Positions 1-7,464 of a stretch of 64,000 nucleotides of DNA are shown here, piece after piece (the stretch's first letter is position 1; every line of letters starts with the position of its first letter). The translations under genes were made by a program, and so were the position numbers. Source of the stretch: HKST-UBA178 sp965223815 (GTDB taxonomy: Bacteria; Pseudomonadota; Gammaproteobacteria; Chromatiales; Chromatiaceae); NCBI GenBank assembly GCA_965223815.1, contig OZ245019.1, positions 1,922,001 through 1,986,000 of the forward strand, in the 5' to 3' direction. The notes under the pieces were generated by a model. The model searched no databases. It saw only the letters and a program-made list of their open reading frames with translations, and was not told the DNA's origin.

Positions 1-430
1 CGTTGTTTGGGTATCCGCGATAGAACGCACCCTTCCAAGTGACCACACTCCCCCCGCCAGCGGAGGGTTTGATGCTTACCCATGAGGAGTAGTTAGTTAC
101 CGGTAGTACTGCAACATCCACCGCTTCTATGCGGTAGAAAAAAGCATGCTTTTCTGCATCGTACTTCTCTAGCTTCTCGTGTATCAGACCGCCCCCCTGA
201 AGCGTTAGGGTGCGAGTTGCACCAACCGAACTCCCCCCCTTGCCAGCCACCGACTGAACTGCCGGATGCCAGCTCATATCCTGAAAATTTCCGATTTTCC
301 GCCACACTGTATCTGGCTCTGCTGCGATCTGCGTCTCAACAATAACCTTTTGGCGTGTTGGTCCATGGGCCGCGATTGTGGTGGACAAGGTCAGAAGTGC
401 GGCAACGCACAGAGCAGCTGAAACTCTCAC
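1..430 (-). CDS. MxaD-like SRPBCC-family exported protein, 3' end outside window
   Basis: The frame runs open from a GTG at 430 to the window edge, about 143 codons, with GGAGG at 437-441, six bases upstream. The N-terminus (MRVSAALCVAALL...) is a signal peptide ending near an Ala-Ala-His. The mature part has the pattern of a START/SRPBCC (polyketide cyclase-like) domain: an early DTVWRKIGNFQDMSWHP stretch, then beta-strands with GGSVVTWKGAFYRGYP at the edge. In methanol-dehydrogenase loci this family is represented by MxaD, a periplasmic protein reported to assist the dehydrogenase-cytochrome interaction. That role here is inferred from family and from the PQQ/xox genes next to it. The C-terminus is missing because the window starts. 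Confidence 0.75.
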   Translation of the reverse strand, partial: MRVSAALCVAALLTLSTTIAAHGPTRQKVIVETQIAAEPDTVWRKIGNFQDMSWHPAVQSVAGKGGSSVGATRTLTLQGGGLIHEKLEKYDAEKHAFFYRIEAVDVAVLPVTNYSSWVSIKPSAGGGSVVTWKGAFYRGYPNN

Positions 431-873
431 TGGAAACCTCCGTTGCAGTATTGAGGCGGTAAATTAGTTTTTGGGAACGCCTAGTCCCCTCAAGATTTGC
501 CAAGCGCTGGTTAATGACGAGCGCCGTCGTTATAGCTGCAAGTTTCGCGCCTGAACTCGTCCAATGGATGCTTTAGGGACCTACAGAGTTAACGCACAGG
601 CGAACGTAGGGGGCAGAGCGTGTCATTATTGACACGCTGTGATGCACCAGAGTGAAACCGAATTCGCAGTATATTTAGGGACTCGCGCGATTCGCCTTTA
701 TGTCATGGTCGATACTTGAAGGTTCACCTTGCTCAAACGGAGGCAGAGGGATTGTTGCCGCGTAGATGGGCACAAGGGCTCGTTGCTGGAACGGAACTTG
801 CTGGGTGAGAGGGTGATTCTCAAAGATAGCATACAAAAAAAATGGCATCGGGGAATTCGGAGGAGAAGCGCAC
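431..873. other. Intergenic region between divergent genes
   Basis: This 443-bp stretch separates the MxaD-like gene (minus) from the plus-strand binding-protein gene, so it must hold promoters for both. Apart from the inverted repeat at 617-638 and the ribosome binding site GGAGGAG at 859-865, I see no convincing gene. A short minus ORF at 675-959 runs into the real gene at 874 and has no family resemblance. Confidence 0.5.
617..638. promoter_or_regulatory. Perfect 9-bp inverted repeat, candidate operator
   Basis: AGCGTGTCA, TTAT, TGACACGCT forms a perfect 9+4+9 dyad. It lies about 235 bp upstream of the TTG start at 874 and about 190 bp upstream of the GTG start at 430 of the divergent gene. 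No T-run follows, so it looks more like a dimeric regulator site than a terminator. A TTGACA (629-634) overlaps it, but I could not pair it with a -10 box at normal spacing. Regulator unknown. Confidence 0.4.
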
Positions 874-2097
874 TTGAATAGATTTTTAAGGGTCGGACGA
901 CCGCTCAAAGCCGGCATCACCGCAGTTACTCCGCTTATCATGATTTTGATAGCGGCCATACCTTGTGCCCAGGCTGCTCAGGACGGCATCGAGATACCTA
1001 TCACATTGATAAGTCAGGCAGGGGAGGAGTATGTTCCGATCTCTCTACTCGACCCGATCATTGATGACAGCGGCCTGGCTGGTGCTGAGCAGGGGATCCG
1101 CGACAACAACACCACCGGACGCTTTACCGGACAGGCATTCCGGCTGAGCTTCCACCAGATACGAGCTGAGGATTCCGCAGCTGATCTGTTTCGGCAGCAG
1201 CATGCATTGGGTGTCCGGCTTTTTCTGCTAGATCTGCCGGCCGCAGTAGTTGTTGAGTTGGCCGATCTCCCGGAGGCCGCCGACAGCCTGCTCTTCAATA
1301 TCGGCGCCACGGACAATAACCTTCGCACCCAGGTCTGTGCCGAGAACTTGTTGCACACTGCCCCCAGCAGGGCAATGTTGGCAGATGCATTGGCCCAATA
1401 TCTGGCTTGGAAGCGCTGGACTCGGTGGTTCTTGGTGGTAGGGGGGAGTGAGGAAGATAGGGCATTTGCCGCGTCGTTGAAGCGAGCTGCCGCCAGGTTC
1501 GGCGCCAAGATAGTCGAAGAAAAGAGATGGACCTTTAAGGCCGGTGCCAGGCGCACCGATTCTGGCCATACCAAGGCACAGCAAGTAGTCAATTCATTCA
1601 CCCAGGTAGGAGACTACGATATCCTTCTGGTAGCAGATGAGCGGGATGTGTTCGGCGACTACCTAAGTTACCGTACGTACTTGCCAAGGCCCGTGGGTGG
1701 CACTCAGGGTATGGGCGCCAAGGCCTGGAGCCGGGTGCATGAACAGTGGGGGGCTACCCAGTTCCAAAATCGATTCAAGCGCGCCAGCGGCCGCTGGATG
1801 AGCGAATTAGACTACGCTGCCTGGATAGCTGTGCGCAGCATAGGCGAAGCGGCCACTCGAGTGCAGTCCTGCGATCCCCTGAAGCTGCGCGAATATCTGC
1901 GGGGGCCTGAATTCAGATTGGCGGCCTTCAAGGGCAGTGCAGTGACCTATCGAGACTGGAATGGTCAATTGCGCCAACCCCTGTTGATTACCTCGCCCAG
2001 GATGCTGGTCTCGGTCTCGCCTCAAAAGGGGTTTCTCCACCAATTCTCAATCTTGGATACGCTGGGCTTTGATCGGCAGGAGATTAGCTGCCCCTAG
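874..2097 (+). CDS. Periplasmic ABC substrate-binding protein of the PQQ-dependent dehydrogenase system
   Basis: 407 residues from a TTG at 874, chosen because GGAGGAG sits eight bases upstream and no ATG alternative has a site. The N-terminus has a basic stretch, a hydrophobic core and an AQA-AQ cleavage-like site near residue 35. The body resembles the periplasmic binding fold type I of branched-chain amino acid transporters, e.g. the RLFLLDLPAAVVVELAD and WRKWTRWFLVV-like segments. It heads an operon with a beta-propeller, an ABC ATPase and a permease, which matches the ABC set that recurs beside PQQ-dependent alcohol dehydrogenases. Its ligand is unknown; a lanthanide chelate, a cofactor or an alcohol are all possible. 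Family placement is from gene order plus overall pattern. Confidence 0.75.
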   Translation: MNRFLRVGRPLKAGITAVTPLIMILIAAIPCAQAAQDGIEIPITLISQAGEEYVPISLLDPIIDDSGLAGAEQGIRDNNTTGRFTGQAFRLSFHQIRAEDSAADLFRQQHALGVRLFLLDLPAAVVVELADLPEAADSLLFNIGATDNNLRTQVCAENLLHTAPSRAMLADALAQYLAWKRWTRWFLVVGGSEEDRAFAASLKRAAARFGAKIVEEKRWTFKAGARRTDSGHTKAQQVVNSFTQVGDYDILLVADERDVFGDYLSYRTYLPRPVGGTQGMGAKAWSRVHEQWGATQFQNRFKRASGRWMSELDYAAWIAVRSIGEAATRVQSCDPLKLREYLRGPEFRLAAFKGSAVTYRDWNGQLRQPLLITSPRMLVSVSPQKGFLHQFSILDTLGFDRQEISCP

Positions 2098-2143
2098 TTG
2101 AACTGACGGTTACCGTTCTCTTTTGGATAGAGAGGCATACGAA

Positions 2144-3133
2144 ATGAAGATATCGAAGACCCCGTGCCGGTTAGGTGCATGGATCCTGGTACTGCCGGTG
2201 CTACTGATGACAATCCCCTGTGTGCAGGCCTATACCGTCTATGTATCAAGTGAAAAGGATAATACGGTCACCGTGGTGGATGGCAAAACCCTGGATCTAC
2301 TTCATACAGTGGAAGTGGGTGAGCGCCCGCGGGGCATGGCACTGAGCAAGGACAACAAGCTGCTTTTTGTCTGCACCAGCGATGCCGATCACATTGAGGT
2401 ATTGGATCTGGAGACATTGAAGGTTACCCACACCCTACCTTCAGGGCCGGATCCTGAGCTGCTGGTTCTGGGGCCAGACGGGCGTTACCTTTATGCCGCC
2501 AACGAAGACGACAACATGGTGACGGTGATCGATATCGAGAACCGCTCCAAGGTGACCGAGATCCAGGTGGGAGTGGAACCAGAGGGTATGGGAGTCAGCG
2601 GGGATGGCAAGTGGCTGGTGAATACTTCGGAGACCACCAACATGGCGCACTTCATCAATTTGCAGACCCTGGAGGTGGAGCACAATGTACTGGTGGATCA
2701 AAGGCCGCGCGTGGCCCAGTTTACGGTGGACAACAGCCAGGTATGGGTTTCATCGGAGATCGGCGGGACCGTGAGCGTGATAGATGTAGCAACCAAGAAG
2801 ATCATCAAGAAAATCGGTTTCGAGATACCCGGTATGCGCACTGAGGCGATTCAGCCCGTAGGCATCAAATTGACCGAAGACGGCAGTCGCGCGTTTGTTG
2901 CTCTAGGTCCTGCCGCAAGGGTGGCGGTAGTGGATACAGAAAGTCTTGAAGTCGAAAAGTATCTGCTGGTGGGGCAGCGGGTATGGAATCTTGATCTCTC
3001 CCCCGATGGCAAACGTATGTTCACTACCAACGGAGTGAGCAACGACATGTCCATAGTCGACTTAGAGCGGTTGAAGGTCATCAAGTCAATACCGGTTGGC
3101 CAACTGCCCTGGGGGGTAGTCGTTCGTCCATGA
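2144..3133 (+). CDS. PQQ-catabolism-associated YVTN beta-propeller protein
   Basis: 329 residues from the ATG at 2144 (AGAGG eight bases upstream); an in-frame TTG at 2123 would add seven residues but has no better site. A signal peptide ends at VQAYTVYVSS. The mature protein consists of about seven repeats of the type 'VSSEKDNTVTVVDGKTL', '(Y)AANEDDNMVTVIDIE', 'FVALGPAARVAVVDTESL', i.e. a seven-bladed YVTN propeller filling the whole length. Such proteins are regularly encoded between the binding protein and the ATPase in PQQ-dependent alcohol dehydrogenase clusters; the biochemical role is not established. It ends with ATGA overlapping the next gene, so translation is probably coupled. Confidence 0.85.
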   Translation: MKISKTPCRLGAWILVLPVLLMTIPCVQAYTVYVSSEKDNTVTVVDGKTLDLLHTVEVGERPRGMALSKDNKLLFVCTSDADHIEVLDLETLKVTHTLPSGPDPELLVLGPDGRYLYAANEDDNMVTVIDIENRSKVTEIQVGVEPEGMGVSGDGKWLVNTSETTNMAHFINLQTLEVEHNVLVDQRPRVAQFTVDNSQVWVSSEIGGTVSVIDVATKKIIKKIGFEIPGMRTEAIQPVGIKLTEDGSRAFVALGPAARVAVVDTESLEVEKYLLVGQRVWNLDLSPDGKRMFTTNGVSNDMSIVDLERLKVIKSIPVGQLPWGVVVRP

Positions 3134-3867
3134 GCGAAGTGGCCCTGGCGCTCGATAAGATTAATTTCTCCTACCCTGGGCGTAGGGTACTCGAGGATCT
3201 CTCTTTTAGCGTGGCTCCTGGGGACTTCTGTGTGCTGCTGGGGGTTAACGGTGCCGGTAAGAGTACTCTGTTCTCTCTGATTACGCGGTTGTTTGTCTGC
3301 GACAGCGGAGGCATACATATTTATGGGCATAGTCTTCTCCGCAGAAGCCGGCGTGCCCTGGCACAGTTGGGTGTAGTATTCCAACAACCGACCCTGGATC
3401 TGGATTTGACGCTGGGGCAGAACCTCAGATACCACTGCGCACTCCAGGGGCTCGACTATTCGCGGCATGAGCAGGAAATCAACACGGCACTACAGCAAAT
3501 CGGCTTGGCGGATCGCACCGGGGACAAAGTCAGGCAGCTAAGCGGTGGCCAGCGCCGCCGGGTGGAACTTGTTCGCGCACTGTTGCATGCTCCCCGCCTG
3601 CTACTCGCGGATGAAGCTACGGTGGGGTTGGACATTCACAGTCGTCAGGCTATTCTCGAGCAGGTTCGCGAGCGTTGTCGTCGCCAGGGAATCGGTGTGC
3701 TCTGGGCAACACATCTGGTTGACGAGGTGCAATCCGGGGATCAACTGGTGGTGCTGCATCGTGGCAAAGTCATGGCCAGGGGCAGCGCGGCGAAGATCAT
3801 GCAGGATACCGCTAGTGATTCCGTGCATCAGGCGTTTTCCAGCTTGACACAGGGAGAGACGGGTTGA
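3130..3867 (+). CDS. ABC transporter ATP-binding protein, PQQ-dependent alcohol dehydrogenase-associated
   Basis: 245 residues. All nucleotide-binding motifs are present: Walker A GVNGAGKST (near residue 38), a Q-loop VFQQPTLD, the signature LSGGQRRRVE, Walker B LLLADEATVGLD and a switch His in WATHLVDE. It overlaps the upstream gene by 4 bp (ATGA) and the permease by 4 bp (TTGA), so it is clearly part of a tight operon. It resembles the ABC-2/DrrA-type ATPases that pair with a single six-helix permease, which usually export; together with a periplasmic binding protein the transport direction is uncertain. Confidence 0.9.
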   Translation: MSEVALALDKINFSYPGRRVLEDLSFSVAPGDFCVLLGVNGAGKSTLFSLITRLFVCDSGGIHIYGHSLLRRSRRALAQLGVVFQQPTLDLDLTLGQNLRYHCALQGLDYSRHEQEINTALQQIGLADRTGDKVRQLSGGQRRRVELVRALLHAPRLLLADEATVGLDIHSRQAILEQVRERCRRQGIGVLWATHLVDEVQSGDQLVVLHRGKVMARGSAAKIMQDTASDSVHQAFSSLTQGETG

Positions 3868-4667
3868 GCCTGACCCAATATCTGCGCTGCCTGGGGGGGA
3901 TCGTAATACGCGAGGCGCTGCGCTTTTTGCATCAACGCGAACGCTTCTTCGGGGCCCTGGTAAGACCTCTGGTATGGCTGTTCATTTTTGCCGCAGGATT
4001 TCGCTCAGTGCTTGGTGTTTCCATCATTCCTCCTTATCAGACCTATATTCTCTACGAGGAGTACATCGTTCCGGGGTTGGCAACGATGATCTTACTTTTC
4101 AGCGGTATGCAGAGTTCATTGTCCATGGTTTACGACCGGGAGATGGGCAGCATGCGTATGTTGATGGTCAGTCCATTTCCGCGTTGGTACCTGCTGTTGA
4201 GTAAACTGATAGCCGGGTCGTTGGTCTCTATTGCCCAAGTGTATTTGTTCCTGGCCATCGCCTGGTTCTGGGAGGTGCAACCACCTCCGATGGGGTATCT
4301 GTTGGCGTTTCCCGCACTTCTCTTTTCCAGCTTGATGCTAGGGGCCTTGGGCCTGCTACTCTCCTCCGCCATAAGGCAGCTGGAGAACTTCGCCGGGGTG
4401 ATGAACTTTGTTATCTTCCCCATGTTTTTTGCCTCTTCAGCCCTGTATCCGTTGTGGCGTATTCGGGATTCGAGTGTCTTGCTGTATGAGATTTGTCGCT
4501 TCAATCCTTTCACCCACGCAGTGGAATTGATTCGTTTTTCCCTGTACGGCGAGATCAACTTAATTGCGGCGGCAGTGGTGATTGGAGGTCTGGCGCTGTT
4601 TCTCGCCGGTGCGATATACGGCTACGATCCGGCTCGGGGACTGATGGCCCGCAAGAGAGGTGGCTAA
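3864..4667 (+). CDS. ABC-2 type permease, PQQ-dependent alcohol dehydrogenase-associated
   Basis: 267 residues starting at a TTG that overlaps the ATPase stop (TTGA). Six hydrophobic segments can be read, among them VRPLVWLFIFAAGFRSVLG, LATMILLFSGMQSSLSMV, VYLFLAIAWFWEV, LLFSSLMLGALGLLLSSAI, a segment around MNFVIFPMFFASSALYPLW, and LIAAAVVIGGLALFLAGAIY near the end. This is the ABC-2 permease topology of the DrrB/YadH type. The conserved ALYPLW and NP-x-THAVE elements near the last loop fit that family. It is the membrane partner of the ATPase just upstream. Confidence 0.88.
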   Translation: MSLTQYLRCLGGIVIREALRFLHQRERFFGALVRPLVWLFIFAAGFRSVLGVSIIPPYQTYILYEEYIVPGLATMILLFSGMQSSLSMVYDREMGSMRMLMVSPFPRWYLLLSKLIAGSLVSIAQVYLFLAIAWFWEVQPPPMGYLLAFPALLFSSLMLGALGLLLSSAIRQLENFAGVMNFVIFPMFFASSALYPLWRIRDSSVLLYEICRFNPFTHAVELIRFSLYGEINLIAAAVVIGGLALFLAGAIYGYDPARGLMARKRGG

Positions 4668-4694
4668 TGTGTCGCAACCAGTAGGAGTCATACA

Positions 4695-5324
4695 TTGAAC
4701 ACTCTAGCTATCGTGCACAGATTATATTTGCCGTTGTGTATGCTCGCTAGCGGCTGGGCTGGCGCTCAGCAGGCCCAGACCCCAGAGCACTGGCCCTGTG
4801 TTCAGGCCTTCGTGCCCACGGTGCCCGCGGCCGTGGTCTGGGACGGACCCCCGGTGGATGAGTATAGCAACCAGTGGCAATCGGCAATGGAGGTCAATCT
4901 ACTGGTCTCCAGGCTGGTTTCACCACAGATGAGTCTCCCGGAGGCGGAAAAAGAGATAGGGGCTTTCGCAGAAAATCAACCTGCGGATCAGAAGAATAAG
5001 ATGCTAACTCTTCTGTTCTCCGGGATTTTGAGTAGCCTCAACGCGGATCGTACCCGGCTTATGTCCGGTATCATCAGCTACTCTAGGGGACAGGAACAGC
5101 GGGCTCAGCAGCTGGGCGATGTATTAGATCAGATCGCCAGACTCGAGCAGGACGATTCCGAGGCTGCCCAGAAGAAGTTGACTGAGTTGCACGAGAGCGT
5201 TGGTATCGGGCAGCGCATGTTCGATGAACGCGAGAGCAGCATCCAATATCTTTGTACCCGCCCGATTGCCGTGGAGCAGAGGTTAGGCGCATTGGCACGG
5301 GCAATAGCTTATCATCTCGATTGA
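4695..5324 (+). CDS. Exported protein of unknown function, PQQ/xox-cluster associated
   Basis: 209 residues from a TTG at 4695 with GGAG about ten bases upstream. The signal peptide ends near GWAGAQQ. The mature part carries two cysteines (WPCVQ near the N-terminus and YLCTRP near residue 187) that could form a disulfide, and its middle is strongly helical with a heptad-like region (residues about 130-175). It is the last gene of the binding-protein/propeller/ABC operon, 27 bp behind the permease. I do not recognise a named domain. Proteins of this size recur in the same place in PQQ-linked alcohol oxidation clusters, but no function is known to me. It ends convergently, 5 bp from the next gene. 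Confidence 0.7.
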   Translation: MNTLAIVHRLYLPLCMLASGWAGAQQAQTPEHWPCVQAFVPTVPAAVVWDGPPVDEYSNQWQSAMEVNLLVSRLVSPQMSLPEAEKEIGAFAENQPADQKNKMLTLLFSGILSSLNADRTRLMSGIISYSRGQEQRAQQLGDVLDQIARLEQDDSEAAQKKLTELHESVGIGQRMFDERESSIQYLCTRPIAVEQRLGALARAIAYHLD

Positions 5325-5329
5325 AAGCT

Positions 5330-5887
5330 TCAATGCTGGACAGGGGGCATGGGGTGGCTCCGCTCCAGAGGCAGTCCGGCTGCCTCCCAACCCGTGGTTC
5401 CCTGGGGATACCAGTAGATCGATCTGTAGCCGTATTCCACAGCGCGCTTGGCGGCATTCCACGACATCCAGCAGTCCGCAAGGCAGTAGAAAACGATTTT
5501 CTGGTCTTGGTTGCCGTCGGTAAGATGCGCCAGACTTTCCCTGAAATACCGATCAATCTCATCTGAAAGACGACCGAAACCTACATTCGGCAACCATATC
5601 GAGCCAGGAATATTGAAACGTGCCAGAGGAAGCCAAAGCGAACCTTCTGGACGTTTTTCGGGTTGGGGCGGCTGGGGCATTACATCGATAAGTAGCGTGG
5701 AATACTGTTCGATCAAATCCCGCACGCCCTTGGTGTCTAGAGTTGAACCGCCGGGAAAGTCCTCCGGTACCGGTGCACGAAAATTTCCGACACGATAACC
5801 CTCCCGTGAAAACAGATTCTGATTTCCACTGGCGATACTGGCAGCATGTATCAAAATCAGCACGCCAAGGAGCAGATTTCTGCACAT
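5330..5887 (-). CDS. PQQ-catabolism-associated Cys-motif (CxxxCW) rhodanese-like protein
   Basis: 185 residues with a signal peptide (LLLGVLILIHAASIASG). The core is rhodanese-like: LLIDVMPQPPQ early, then the block FYCLADCWMSWNAAKRA near residues 134-150, where the first Cys sits at the rhodanese active-loop position and a second Cys-Trp follows. The family is known as the PQQ-dependent catabolism-associated CXXCW protein; whether it transfers sulfur is unproven. It is the last gene of the minus-strand xox operon, 5 bp behind the xoxJ-like gene, and faces the ABC operon. Confidence 0.85.
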   Translation of the reverse strand: MCRNLLLGVLILIHAASIASGNQNLFSREGYRVGNFRAPVPEDFPGGSTLDTKGVRDLIEQYSTLLIDVMPQPPQPEKRPEGSLWLPLARFNIPGSIWLPNVGFGRLSDEIDRYFRESLAHLTDGNQDQKIVFYCLADCWMSWNAAKRAVEYGYRSIYWYPQGTTGWEAAGLPLERSHPMPPVQH

Positions 5888-5892
5888 CTTTA

Positions 5893-6801
5893 TTACCGCT
5901 TGGGCTTGCTCGCGGATTGCGGTGCGACAGGGAGGGTAGCGTCCTGTGCCCTGAGAATTGGCAGATTCTGCTGACTAAGAAGTGGGATATTGTACTCGAG
6001 GAGTATGGTGATAATCTGCGGCTCCAGCTCATCAATGAGCTCATTTAGCTGATGCTTCCAGCGGGTTTCACGGCTACGTATACCCATTGACACGTTATAT
6101 GCGAGCTGTACCGAATCCTCTATGGCAGGGAGTGGCGAAACTGTAAGGGGGGTGCTCTGACGGCTGGCGCTGTATCCGGCGATAGGCCCCCAGATTACGG
6201 CGACATCAATTTCTCCAGAGGCAACGTCCGCAACGGCATCACTGGCGGGCGAAAAGAGACGGGTATCGACCGTGCGTTGGTAAGGGCGGGTCTGCTTCAT
6301 GAGACCATAACGTGATAAAAGAGTGGCCGGCGGGGTGCCGGCCACAACACCCAGTCGTAGTCCCTTGAGCTTAGGATCGCCGAGTGATTGCAATTTGAGC
6401 CCAGCGTTTTCACGATAGACTAGTGTGTAGACCGAGCGGTAGTAGGGATTGGTATTTTGAACAAGCTCATTGACTGAAGATATACCCATAACCAGGTCGC
6501 ATAGACGAACCCTCAGGGTATTGCGTACAAAGCCGATCGTTTGTGGCCACCAGCGATATCGGAGCTCTCTCCCGGTATTCTGAGCAATCAGCTGTGCAAT
6601 GCGGTTTTCGAAGCCCTCCATCTTCATATTCGAGTAGGGAAGGTGGTTGGGATCACCGCACACGGTCAGGTAGTCGCCGCTGCGCGCCTCGTGGGTGATT
6701 TCAGCTTTGGCTTGGGAATAACAGAATATCAGTAGCGTAAAGCAACAGAGGATGCTACCGCACTTGGAACTGGGAAGCAGCGGGGGGGGCGCGTTAATCA
6801 T
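5893..6801 (-). CDS. xoxJ: XoxJ-like quinoprotein dehydrogenase-associated periplasmic binding protein
   Basis: 302 residues. I start at the ATG at 6801 because GAGGGG lies nine bases upstream; an in-frame TTG at 6807 is too close to it. A signal peptide (CGSILCCFTLLIFCYSQAKA) precedes a solute-binding-protein type II fold: VCGDPNHLPYSN at the first strand, GLRLGVVAGTPPATLL in the middle and SGEIDVAVIWGPIAGY at the hinge. XoxJ proteins look like amino-acid binding proteins but are encoded with XoxF and are thought to activate the dehydrogenase. Gene order xoxF-xoxG-xoxJ in the same direction supports this. Confidence 0.85.
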   Translation of the reverse strand: MINAPPPLLPSSKCGSILCCFTLLIFCYSQAKAEITHEARSGDYLTVCGDPNHLPYSNMKMEGFENRIAQLIAQNTGRELRYRWWPQTIGFVRNTLRVRLCDLVMGISSVNELVQNTNPYYRSVYTLVYRENAGLKLQSLGDPKLKGLRLGVVAGTPPATLLSRYGLMKQTRPYQRTVDTRLFSPASDAVADVASGEIDVAVIWGPIAGYSASRQSTPLTVSPLPAIEDSVQLAYNVSMGIRSRETRWKHQLNELIDELEPQIITILLEYNIPLLSQQNLPILRAQDATLPVAPQSASKPKR

Positions 6802-6903
6802 TGCCAAGCGCCCCTCATACAGCGAGACTTGTTTGAGACCATCAAAATATAGATGTCGCTGTTGTTCACCAAGGTACGATACCGGAAAAGTAGCTACATG
6901 AAA

Positions 6904-7359
6904 TTATGGTTTCTTTATTTTGGGAAACTTTGCGGGCCTGACCGGTCCGATGACATCGTCGGCGCGGGCACGCAGATAGGCATATATATCTAGCATGTTG
7001 GCAAGAACATCTGTATTACCGGCAAAGGGCGGCATCACTTTGTTGTCGGTACCCTCTCTCCCGCGAACAATGACGTCTACGAAACTCATCCAGTCCATGG
7101 TCTTCATGGATTCCATCAGCGCCGGCGCATAGGAGCTACCCAAGCCTGCCGGGCCGTGGCAGACATGGCAGTCCGCATGGTATCTGCGGAAGCCGTTGTA
7201 GGTGCCGAAATCGACCTTGCCATCTTCAAAGTAATAGGGTTTTTCTGCCGTCGGTTTAAAACTCCTGTAGTCGGCGTGTGACGTACTGGGAATCGTTACG
7301 GCCGCCAGCAGTACCATGGTCGAGAATCCCGTGGCCCATCGAGCTATTGATTTAGTCAT
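6904..7359 (-). CDS. xoxG: Cytochrome c, probable XoxG electron acceptor of XoxF
   Basis: 151 residues from the ATG at 7359 with GAGG six bases upstream. A longer in-frame start at 7410 falls inside a terminator hairpin and is unlikely. Signal peptide up to ...TSHADYRSF. One haem-binding site CHVCHG follows an RRYHAD stretch, and a distal KVMPPFAGN supplies the probable Met ligand. Single-haem cytochrome c of this size directly downstream of xoxF is the expected electron acceptor (XoxG). Separated from xoxF only by 105 bp that contain a hairpin. Confidence 0.85.
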   Translation of the reverse strand: MTKSIARWATGFSTMVLLAAVTIPSTSHADYRSFKPTAEKPYYFEDGKVDFGTYNGFRRYHADCHVCHGPAGLGSSYAPALMESMKTMDWMSFVDVIVRGREGTDNKVMPPFAGNTDVLANMLDIYAYLRARADDVIGPVRPAKFPKIKKP

Positions 7360-7393
7360 TCCTGACCTCGTGAATGTGGCTTGGGTTAAGAGC

Positions 7394-7437
7394 TTTAAAA
7401 AAGCCGCCACGCACCGTTACTGGTGGGTGGCGGCTTT
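7394..7437 (-). terminator. Strong hairpin with T-run between xoxF and xoxG
   Basis: A 16-bp stem (arms 7400-7415 and 7422-7437, one mismatch, six-base loop) is followed on the minus strand by a run of six T. It lies 28 bp behind the xoxF stop and 35 bp before the xoxG start. It should end or attenuate most xoxF transcripts, giving more dehydrogenase mRNA than cytochrome/xoxJ mRNA. Confidence 0.85.
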
Positions 7438-7464
7438 GCGGCCAATTTAAAGTACTAGCTCCTG

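Noticed and set aside
629..634. TTGACA considered as a -35 box
   Set aside because: No -10 element at 16-18 bp; it is part of the inverted repeat.
7360..7410. Longer start for the cytochrome gene at 7410
   Set aside because: The extension runs through the terminator hairpin; the ATG at 7359 has a ribosome site and a good signal peptide.
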